This document shows, in pieces, positions 24,901 to 36,900 of a stretch of DNA of 64,000 nucleotides; position 1 is the first letter of the stretch, and each line of letters opens with the position of its first letter. Position numbers and translations under genes: made by a program. The notes beneath the pieces are model-generated. The model saw only the letters and a program-made list of their open reading frames with translations. It searched no databases and was not told the origin of the DNA. Source of the stretch: Gnetum montanum (lineage: Eukaryota; Streptophyta; Gnetopsida; Gnetales; Gnetaceae); the NCBI GenBank assembly GCA_015680685.1, contig MNCI01000958.1, positions 313,330 to 377,329 of the forward strand, given 5' to 3'.

Positions 24901-27900
24901 TCAAAAAGATAGCATGATCATGATCATCATCCTTGTAGCCTTTTCTCAATTACATGGGATCAGTTATATGAGTCCTTTTACACTATTGGGATCAGTTATA
25001 TGAGTCCTTTTACACTATTTGTTTCTGTTAAGCTCAAATCTTGGATGTCTTTCTTTATGCAAGCAGATCAATTATGTTTTGGTCTACCCCTTTGTTGGTT
25101 TCCTTCAGCTTTAATAAAGTGACCTCTTCTAATAGGAGCTTTCTCTGGTCTTCTTAACACATGACCAAACCATCTAAGATAACTATACTTAATCTTCTTA
25201 TCCATGGGAACTACTCCCAAAGGTCCCTTGGTCCCTTAGTAAGAGACTAGTTGATTCAATCTTTTCTGGTCATGCCTGACATCCACCTTAGTATATGCAT
25301 CTCTGCCACATGCACATGTTGTGCCTAATGTTCTTTAATAAGCCAGCATTCTGTACCTTAGATAACTCAAAACCCACATGATTTAGTACCAAGATCAGCT
25401 TTTTTTTTTTTTTTTTTTTGGTGCATAACAACCTATAAGGATGATATAGTCATAAAAAATTCAGACGTCCTATCAGTTTCTTATTTAGGTCCAAATGGTG
25501 TGTTTCTGACTATCATGGTTCAAAGAAATATAGACTGTGTGATGATACTTCTAACTAGGTTTGTTCACTGATAGATTCTAGTTTATGTCCTGATCCTTCC
25601 ATTGCTTTTGAACATTTTACTTTTCCTTTGTTTTGTATTGATAGTTGATGCAATTTGTGATACATTTTGTTCCATAGCACTATGCAACTATTGCCTTGCA
25701 AAATTTCTTTCTGTCGGCTTTGAATGAATGTTTATATTCTCTCACCTTGAGTGAGGAAAATCATTTCAAAGATGTAGATTCCCATGCCCAAAACATCCTT
25801 TTTGCTAAAACCTGTATCCTCCATGTCTTTGATAACAGTAAGACAATTTTACAGATGACCTTGGTCTTGTTTTGATCTGCGGCAGTCATTGCAAAGATGA
25901 CGTCCTTGATAATGAAAACATTTAGGTCTTCCTTTTTTGTTTGTGTCACTGTTTTGCTGAGTCCTTCTACACTTTTGCAAATGTGCTGGAGTTCTAACAT
26001 GTTTTTGAGCTTCTATTTCTATGTCACTCTCTAATCTTAATCACTATTTTCTTATGCTAATTCAACTCTTACCATTTCGTAATAAAAAGTAGAAGAAACA
26101 GAATTTCAACATGACCTTTATAGCTGGCTTGAGCCCTTAAACAAGCTTATCGGCACAATATTGTTCAATGGGGCAAAGGCGCAGTGTAGAAGATCCTGAT
26201 CTCATGAACAAAGTAATGTATTTTTCTACTATCATTATTAAGTTTATAGAGAAATTTGAAGAATAATCCTTACCTGAAGTTGTCGTAGAACCCTGCCAGA
26301 GAAACTAAGATTGCAAGATTGCAACATGTGGCAACGATAAAAAGCATTGGCACCACACAATTAAAATAAGTTTAGGGTTGGATTGGTTAGGGATGGGTTT
26401 CACGATGATAATTTGGTCTTGGCCAGGAGGACCTTCCATGGCCTAAAGAAAAAAAATTATATCAGAGCATTAAAACAAAACCACTATTAACTAGCCAATT
26501 AAAGTGTATAGTTCATTGTTCCTCCATGCCCCACAATGTTTGTAGTGTACACCAACTATTGCAGCTGCCTAGGCTTACCATTGCAGCTGTCTGCACTGTT
26601 GTTCAAGACCAAAAACAGACCACAGTGCTTAAGCGAAATACAAAGCTCTACCTGCCTGTACCTGCTTTATTAATTTTTTCTGCTCTGCTTGCATTGTTAT
26701 TGCTATAAAAACCAAAGAAGGTCCACCTTCCTTGCATGCATGTCGTTTCTATAAGCTAGCCTTGTGCTTGAGAGGGACAACATTGTTCTTGCCTTTTGCA
26801 GTAAGAATGGTCATGCGATCTTTAGAAATGATTCCTGTAATTTCATTTTGTACTGTTGATTGGACATAACAATGCTCAAAGTCAAGAGACGGTTGGTTAA
26901 GACTCAGAGACAACAGGGTGTGGATTAAAAGGATCATGAACTGTTGAACGTGCTTCTTTAAATATGCTGCCTTTTCATTCCTGAATTTTGATCTTTTGTG
27001 TTTTGTTTTATGGCTAAGTTGATCTCACGGATGTGAACAAATGCTAGTCAGTGATTGGTGGCCAGCAAGTCTTTGAGTTGGCCTAAAATCAACCTGGTGC
27101 GATTTTAATCACAGAGTAGTGGATGTAGAATGACATTTTACACTAATTCTGCAGCTTCATGCTACTACCAAGAATACTTGGTTGAATGATGTACGAATTT
27201 TTGAAATGCTTTATTATTGGAGGTATGCACGTTCCAGAGAAGCAAGGGTTCCTTTGGAGTCTCATTTTCTCCTGGCAAAATCAAATTCTAATTTGCTCTT
27301 TCAGGTTCTAATGCCACCTGGTTTCTTCCTTGGATATTTATAATTAATTTATGGAAGATTGTGAGTAATGATTTTTTTTTGGGATCCCTAACAGAGAAAC
27401 TTAATTTTATCCCTATTTTAGATATAAAAGGATCATCACCCAAAGGCTCAATGCTCATCCCGCTAAGGCAGGGTCCTGGGAAGGCATGTTTTAGATGTAT
27501 CTTTTTTAATAGATGATGCTTATTTATGTTGTTGAATACGATTATTCAACTAGCTTATAAATAAACAGATGCTTAATGTTAAATTTTTGGAATTGCTTGT
27601 TTCTTTATTTATTCCTTCTGTTTTGCATTTGCACAGGTTAATTATTTTTTCATGGCTGATTTTTATCTTAGAATTAATCCGATGTAACTAAACTACTCAT
27701 ATGACATGAACTCCAATATAGTTAATTGATAGTTGTTCCTATTATTGGATGTTGCAATATTTTCACATGTACAAGCATGTTTTTGGTACTATGCTGTTCT
27801 TTCCATTACCAATGGTTTTGTTTAGGTATGGCTTTGGTTGAAATACTAGATTTTCTGTTGTTCTATGACAAGGATCTATGATAATGAAAAACATGTTCGT

Positions 27901-30900
27901 CAATCTTCAGTGCAGTGACAAACTAGGACTAAGTCTGGAACTGGGCTCCTTTGCTGCTGGAGTTATGATAGCATCTACCGATTTTGCGAAGCATACGTTT
28001 GATCAAGTACGGAAATTTTCAAACACACCACTTTATATTCATCCATTGAAAGTATTTTCTACACATTTTCATGCAACATTTTCAGTTAAACATCATGCAT
28101 GCATTTAAAACTTATGTTTTTTAATTCTTGGTAGGTCTTTGCCTTTATAGGATATTCTTGTTTTTGGAGTTCATACCATTTTTATGCATAGTTATGAATG
28201 TGTAATATATAAAACTGAAGGAACAGGATGTCTGTAGGAGCCTAACAACCACCCTCTAAATTCACTACAATTTTTTCCTTTTCTTTTTAAACCATTAGGC
28301 TAGACTTACATTGGCTCCTAATAAGAATATGGGGTGTTGGAGCTTGAAATAAGTGAAACATAGGTGCGCCCCAAAATTTATAGAAGTTTATAACTTAGTG
28401 CTACCTAGTAGAATTGTACCTATGACCTAGGGCTACTAGGCTAAAACCTGTACCACTAGGTTAACACTTCATTGTTACTAATAAGAATATGATAAAATGT
28501 CATGGTGAGTTGATTATAAGGCCTACACTTGTCCTTCCCTCATTGATCTTAACAAATTGGTGATGAGATGAGACCTTCCTACTTTTTGTAATTCGAAGGA
28601 TTGATTCATTGATTGCATATCACCTATCTTTTGTAGTATTATCGTACCTCAAAAAGTAGTATAGCTATGGCTAACACTTCCCATCACTTAGGAAGCTAGA
28701 AAATATCAAACTTTCGTGTGACTTATTTGTTAAGTTCATTTTATTAGCAGTACTAATGGATGTTGTTGGATGTAATCCTAATCTTCCATTATGTTTTTGC
28801 ATGATCATTTAATCTATAATAGGCTTCAAACAATGGTTGGGGCTTCAAAACATATAGGTTTTAACAACTTTGCCCATGCAATGTGGTGTTGCATTACCAC
28901 ATTGAGGGCCATCCAACTTGAAGAAATTTGATCACCATTTGGCTATGAATTGTGTTATCTTTGGGTTCTATGCTACCCAAACAAGGCTTGGCTCAACCAT
29001 CATTTTTGGATTACAATTTAATATACCCCTAAGAGAGGTGACTGGAGATCGTACATGAGGTGGGTGCACACTTATGAATGGCACTTGCATTATTGAAAAT
29101 CTTCAGGTGTTGTGCAACTCAACCCCCTTGGGTCCAATGGCTTAGGAAATGAAGCCTAAGTAAGCATATGTATAGGTAGGATTGGATAAGGCAAACCATA
29201 CATTGGTCCACATCAGTTCTTAAATATGGTTGGTAGCATATGTGAGTATGCATGGGCATACATATATGGTGATGCATAGTGGAGCACTATGTTTTCAGAA
29301 AATTCAAAGTGTTTTGATTAAAATAATAGAAGTTTCTAAAAGAAAGGATTTGAACCTTTAACCTTTCACTTATTATTTCAGTTGAGCTATGAAATCTTTT
29401 TTTATATTATTTAAACATGTGTACCTAGGTCCCACCCTTGCTTGCCAACAAGCACCCACTAGCAAGTAGGGGTGGGATCCAGGGACACGCAAGAATGGTT
29501 GGGATGGTCATTGAATATACCATGGATTGTTTACACATGTATTTATGAACTGATGTGGATTGGATTATGCTTTTCTGGTTGGATAGTGGTGCTCATCTTC
29601 ACATCTAGGTAGGGTGTACACAAAATAATAAGCAATGCAACCCATCCACTCAAGGTATGGGGATGAATATATTATTATTAAAATGATTAATTAATGATCC
29701 CTATATATACTACATGCTTCACACAAGACATATCAATCAAATGCATCATCCACCTAATTACTAACTATGAGTTTAGGTGGGAAAACTAAGTGGACCATGA
29801 GCGGGAAAACAAAGAGCGTTGAGTGTGTGGGTGGAGGGGCATCGGGGTCGATAGTGTCACTAGTGACGGAGGCCCCACGTCTGGCGTGGTAGGGCAAGGA
29901 CTAAGAGGGGGGACATTTGAGGAGTGGAAGGAGGTTGAAGGAGCAGCAAGAGATGGTGAGGTTGGGAGCAAGAAGGGATCAGAGAATGGGGCTCAAGCAC
30001 AGTTGGGCGGAGAGGAAGGGTTTGAGGCTCACCGGAGGGAGACACTATGTGCCTCAAGGTGGGATGGCCACTAGCGGAGGTGGTGAGAGCCTTGGCAATG
30101 AGCTTATTGGGCAAATTTGTGTTAGAAGGAGCACATGCAATGATGGACCGACCTTATCAAGCATTGGGTCAAGGCGGCATGGGGATTGGAGAATGTGTGG
30201 GTGCAGAGTCTTGCAGATGATAGGTTGCTTTTCATCTTCCAAACATAGGTTGACAGGGAGAGGGTACTGCTGGGGGAGGGGGGGCTATGGTTCTACGGGG
30301 CCCAAGGTTTGGCTCTTGTGCCCTAGAGGTTGGGAGCTCATCGGGATGTGAATCTGTTTGATTGGGCATGGATGTGGGTTCGGATCTTGGACCTGCCTTT
30401 GGAGTTCTAGGCTCATGGCTTTCTAAAATCGTTGGTTGGCTTGTTTGGAGAATTCATAAAATTTGATGCATTCATTGCGTCGATGGATAGGATGGGCTAT
30501 GAGCATTTCTATGTCTGGAGGTCGCTGGGGTCGGAGGATAGAGTGAGTGAGGTGGTGCTGGACACAGCCTCGAGGGAAGAGAAGATAAGGATTTAGCTTG
30601 AGAACTTGCTAACAATAAAAGAAACACCATCGGTAGTGTGTGAGACATGCGGGAAAGGGCATTCGACTGTGGATTGATGGGTCGAGTAGTAGGGACCAAT
30701 GCAACAAGGATGGAACCTGGTTGGTAGGAAGGGTCATGTGATGAAGGCAGCGTTGTTGGTGAGCCAAGGAAATAAGGTCTTGAATAAGGGACCAGCCATG
30801 AAGGCTGGAGAGCAGGGGTAGGCTTTGAGAGCTGGGGGGATGCCACCTCTCGAGGATCCGGTGGTGGGAGCGGCCCATGTGCAACAAGACGGTCAAAGAA

Positions 30901-33900
30901 AGGAGGGCAACGAAGATGAAGATTCAGAGTTTGCTTGAGGGTGCAGTGGGGGAAGGGCCGAATAGAGGAATGCAGGGGTTGGAGGAGGTGTGCAAATATT
31001 GGGAGGATATCTGGTGGAGAAGAGACTTGGAGAAAATCTTTGTTCTGGTGTTGTGGGTCCTATCTCAGGTGGAGAATCAACATCTGATGCGACCTTTCTC
31101 TAGATTGGAGCTGATCACGGTGATGAGGTTGATGTAGACCAATAAGGCGCCAAGACCAGACAAGTGGACTATTTAATTCTTTCGGGCTTTTGAGGACATT
31201 ATGGGGGCAAATCTATTGGATGCTTTTAATTGTATGCTTAGTTGGCAATAGGTTAGAAGAGAGATCAATTGTTTGTGGATTGTTCTTTTGTCTAAGGTGC
31301 CTCATCTGACATCACTAGCCCATTTTAGACCCATTGGTGTGTGCAATACTTTGTTGCGACTATTTTCCAAAATGCTTGTTGATCGTTTGGCGCCTTTGAT
31401 GAGGAAATTGGTGGGAGAACACCAAGTTGGGTTTGTTAAAGGCCGCTTTTTGTAGGATTAGGTCTTGCTGTTGTAGGAGATCCTACACTCGTTCAAGTAT
31501 GCCAAGTTCCCTAGAATGTGTATTAAATTGGACATAACTAAAGCATATGATATGGTGAGTTGGGTAGCGTTAAGAGAGATAATGCTACTTAAGGGCTTCA
31601 ACCCTAAGTTTGTTAATTTGTGTATTTAGATGCAAAGTGCCAATCAGTATTCTTTTGATATTGACAGGAGGTTATGGGGGTTCTAGGCATCGGAGATAGG
31701 GCTGAGACAAGGAGACCCTCTGTCGCCGCTACTGTTTATTTTGGTTATGGATATGCTACAGAGTTATTGTATTGTTGAGGGGATGCAGGGCTGAACGTCG
31801 CAAGGGTCCAATGCCCAATGACACATTATGTTGATGATATGATCTTGTTTGCTAGGGTGGTTGTACAATAAGTTGTTTCACTGAAGAGGGTGCTTGAACG
31901 AATGAAACGTGAGTTGGGGTTCAAGATTAATAGGGGGAAATCAACTATCCACTTGATCAATGTAGCGGGAATTGTGGAGGGAAGGATTGTCTAGTTGTTG
32001 GGGATCTTGTTGGGTATGATTTAGGACACATATTTGGGGATGACAATTTTTGAATGGTAGATGAAGAGGGCGTGGTTAGGGCTGGTGGAAAGGTTGCAAA
32101 CAAAAACCACACATTGGACCACCCGATTTCTTTCCTGGAAAGGGAAAATGATGATGGCATCGACGGTGCTCATGGCTACTACCAGGTTTGCAGGTTCGAT
32201 GGCTATCCCCTTGGCTGGAGTTATGCAAAAAATTGACCAAATCATCTGGTGGTTTGTGTGGTTTGGTGGAAAAGGGGGAAATAAACTTCATTTGGTGTGC
32301 TAGGCCTGGAGAGCATGCCCGAAATTGGTGGGGGAAATTGGGTTGCTATCTTTCTAGGATGAGGTTATGCTCGGAATGCAAAGTGTGGTTAACAGGGTTA
32401 TGGTCTAGGAGGATGGGTTGGCTTCGTGGGTGAGGTTGCTAAGGCAGAAATACCACTATTGGGAGGTTGATGCTCACAATTGTGGAAGAACATATGCAAA
32501 CATATTAGAGCAATGGAGGCCAAAGAAAGCCTCCTAAGGAGGTGATTAAGGCGATTCACTCGCTGGCGGAGGGATGGAATGAGGTTTGGAGGGGCAGACT
32601 GCTTGAGAAGGTTAAAGCTTTTGGATGGCTTATAAAGCATAGGGTGCTACTTGTGAGGGCTGTGTTGAGGGAGTGGGGGATGAATGTGAGCGGCATCTTC
32701 CCTCTCTGCGTTGTGGAGCCCAAGATGCTAGAACACTTTATATATGGATGTCGGTACATGCAGGAAGTCTGGAGGAAGGCCAAATTGGTGCCCATAATAA
32801 CTATTAATGGAGATTCTAAAGCGCTTGTGATCTTATGGGTGGGATGGAAGGGTAGGAATCACCTCATTTTCCATGGGCAAAGGCTGTCCACGCCATTGGC
32901 TTTGGCCAGGGCTGGGTTTTAGCTGTGGGTTGAAGCAATCCAAAGTATGGGGCATGGGTAGCTATTCGAGCCGGCATGGACAAAATATGCAGGAAACATA
33001 GACCTTTGGAAGTTAGTTGAAAGAATGGGTTTGGTTAACATGCTAAAACATATTGAGCGGGAGTCAGGGCTGTCCACGGCGAGTTTCTTTAACAATTGGG
33101 TGGGGCAAGAAACACAATTTCGGGGAAGACAAATCAAGGTCACTGAGGGGGCATTGGTGGAGGTGTTGGGTGTTCTAGCAGAGGGGGAGATTATTGCTTT
33201 AATGGTCCACACCCAAATGGATGCTACTGAATTTTTGAGGGGTGTGGTTAACCGGATGGGCAGTGGGCACATTCGCAAGTCAGCGTTGGAAGGCATATGG
33301 TAGAACGTGGCAGTGTTTGTCGAATGATACTTTGTGCAATGTGGGTACCCCCACAAGCTCGTGGGTGTCCATTTTGCATTTTTGCAATGCATGAAGCATG
33401 GCACTTAGATTAACCTACCTTGACTTTTCTTGGATTCGCTGCAAAGATGATGGCTAGGGCAGCATTCGGGGGTGATTTTGGTGCTCTAGAGGTCGGGTGG
33501 ACAGATTTGCAGCTAGAACCTTGATTGGTCTACCAGAGGTAGAGCAGGCGGGCAACACATGGGCCACAATCATAGTCGGTGGAGGGGTTAGAGAAGGCGG
33601 AGAGAAGGGGGGCCTTGTCGGAGTTGGCATGGGAAGAGCAGCCAAGGTTGTCACGGGAGGCAGGGTTGGATCCTCTAGAAATTGTCACGGGAGAGGGGAG
33701 AGGAAAAGGCAAAAAAGAAAAAAAGAAAAAAAAGAAAAAGGTGGAGTATGGGTGCATATAAGAGCAAGGGAGAGCTCAATCACAAGAGAGGTGGTTGGAA
33801 ATGAACAACAACAAAAAGAAAACTATGACTGAAATAGAAAATGAATAACAACAAAAGAAGGTTGTAGCTGAACCAACAAATAAACAAGAGAAGATTGTGG

Positions 33901-36900
33901 TTGCAACAAGAAACAAAAAAAAATAGTAACAAGGGAAGATTATGGCTGCTACAGAAGACAATAAATTTAAAGGAAATTTACACTTAGCAGCAATTCAATA
34001 TTGTGATTAATTATTCTTGGTAAGCAAGAAATCTGAGCAAGAAGGTAAGATGAATCCTTCTCTTGCTATGTGTGGTAGACAACATTGGCTGATCATCTCA
34101 ATATCTTAGCTCTTCTCCTTTCGTTGGATTGGATATCTGTTTATGTTTGAATCAGTTTTGACAAGATTGTTGTTGAGATCTTAGATTGTTGAAACCTTAA
34201 GTTTGTTGTTGGATCTCTCCACCCATCTTCTACACTTTCAGGCCTAAATGACTTTGATAAGAGTTGTTTCTGTAACAATTCAAAAACACCTGAAAACACC
34301 TGTAACCATTTAGGGCATTTTTGGCATAACAATTTGCCAACATGGGCCAAGGATCTCTGACATAAAGATTGTTACTCTTGACAGAAAGTGAGAGTCTCCT
34401 TGGGCCGATGTGTTTATTTTGTGATCTTCTGAAATTTACAGAATTGTTGAATTCTTGGTTTTTGGCTGGAAATTGGCTTGATGATCCCCTTAAATGCTTA
34501 ATCTTTGGTTTGGAAATTTGATTCATATTCTCGTATCTTCTCAAGTCTAATTTTGTTATCCTTTTATGAATCTTTTTTTTTTTTGTTTTGGGGGGGTGTG
34601 GGCGGCGGCGGCGGCGGCGGTGTGGGGTGGTCTCTATTCTGTAAATTCAATGGTTTTATTAAATGTTAGTGGTGTGCTTTACAATATTTCAGGCTACAAG
34701 AATTAAACAGAAATGATTTTGTATTATGTTTTGCGGAAAGAAAATAAAATATTATTATTAAGCAAATGAAAAGATTTGAAAATTATTGATTTATATGTTT
34801 CTTGGGGTGGACTGTTGGGTTAGACAAATTTGTTGATGAACAACATCTAATATATTATTACGGTATGAGAAAAATCAGAATCTGATCCATAAATAAAAAG
34901 AAAATCAGACCTGTATATTGTATCAGAGGAATCTTGCATAGAATTTTTACCATTGCTACTTGCTTTTCATGGTTGTCTTTTTATCAATAATGGTTAAACT
35001 AAAATCTGATTATGCTTATGGTGTTCGTGTGCTAATTAGACATGAATTTTTGTTAATGTTGGAATACTAGAGAATCACAAATTATGCTTAAAAAGCATTA
35101 GTATTTCTTCTAAGTTTTGCTCAAACCTTATGTGGTTATCCATTAGAAAATTAGAATTCATTTATTTATTATTGTAAGCAAAATTCAAGGCAACAAAGTA
35201 TGTTTGCTTTATTTCAATAATAGGTAGAATATACATATGATAATATATATACTGAATATTAGGAAAAGCTATGAAATTATTTGTTAACATTATTCATTAT
35301 AGTTTTTGATTGATGCTAGCTGTAGTTGTTTTTAATTCTTTTGTTAAGAGTTTTGATAATTTGATTTATAAACTACTATTTCCTAAGATTTTTGTGCTTG
35401 TTATCCAATTGTCTATGTAGACAACTTTAATAATGTGCACAATTGAGTTTCTGCTTTTTCCTTCTTACTGAACACCGTATATGTACCATTGGCATCAATA
35501 TTTTGTATAAATGTTGAGACTGTTATATTATGCTGTATTGCAATTTGCAATTTATTTGGTACATGAATAATCCATTTTCCTTCAGTTTGACTTTCCTTAT
35601 GACTGATTGCATTTTGGCTCTGCATAGTTTAAGTTTGCTAAAATGAAGCAATCGAGCTAATTGCCTTCTTGCAGTTTGACTTTCCTTATGACTGATTGCA
35701 TTTTGGCTCTGCATAGTTTAAGTTTGCTAAAATGAAGCAATCGAGCTAATTGCCTTCTTGCAGAGCTAGATGGCTATGGATATGATTTTAGGTTTTTGAT
35801 GTTTTGATGTATGTATTGCACCTTGGATGCATAGTGAATTAAGAGATGTCAATCATCATATTGGCATTGTCTTTCAATGAGATCCTTGGGCCATTCCTTG
35901 CATCATATAATTTTTTGTATGTTATGCTTTATTTTAATTGATAGTTGTCTATGATGGTCTACATGCAAGTTGAATTTTTGATAACTGACTAACTGCTTGG
36001 GAAAAAAATTCATCCTTGCATTTTCAGCCAGCTTGTTGGAGGCTTTGGGTGTTAACGCTGGCTCCCTGATGGGTGTTACACAGCCCATTCTCAAAAATCC
36101 TATTTTTATTCATGGCATTATTACTATTTGAGTTGGATAAGCAAGCTCTCATGAGAGTGACAACACTCAAGAGAGCCACATGTTCCCATTAAGTGAGTCC
36201 TTTGTCCCTTTCACAACCATTAATATGAAGTGGACAATTAGCATATAAAAAAAATCACCATCCTGCATTGACTTTTCTTGTGACCCTACCTTTTTGGCTT
36301 GTTTACGTCACTTTTACGTTATAAGCAATCAGGGTTTATTTTTGGCTTCTTATCTATTTTCAACATTTCCTATAATTTATCTAGCAAAAATCATTGATAC
36401 TAGACTTTTTGTACATCTAACATTTTACACATGTCAAGCTAGTTATAACAAACACAAACATGTCATAGGCTAAAACTTAATATTTTAATTGAATTAGAGA
36501 AATATGGTCCCATAAGGCACTTTTTAAATCATTTAAAATTAAAATCTCAAAGCTAGGACTCAAATCGAAAAACTAATTATAGATCTCTGTTGGGTTAGTC
36601 TATTTGACAACTTCAAATTTTTTATGTATTTTAATCAATTAAATATCCAGTAAATTAAAAATTCTAACTAAATGCCAAAATGCACGATGGATTAATATTA
36701 CATTAATTTCATAGTATTATTTTAAAATAATGTTAGAGTTTTCCATCTTCATTCATCAATAAAATATATATTTTTAACTTAAAATATTAAATAATTAGAA
36801 ATAAAGGGTAAACTTACTTATGTCACCCAGTCAGAAGACTTTATATTACTTAGAAGCATTAACCACATCTACAAAAATATATACACTTAAAACAAGTTCA

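Noticed and set aside
28332-28477. Possible tRNA gene
   Set aside because: Only A and B boxes are tRNA-like; no cloverleaf stems, and target duplications show a SINE.
29346-29390. Possible tRNA gene at the A/B-box pair
   Set aside because: Too short and without an acceptor stem; better read as a SINE head.
33025-33303. Separate host gene encoding the 92-codon ORF
   Set aside because: Same frame and order as the LINE-J ORF2 C-terminal domain in copy B, so it is part of copy D.
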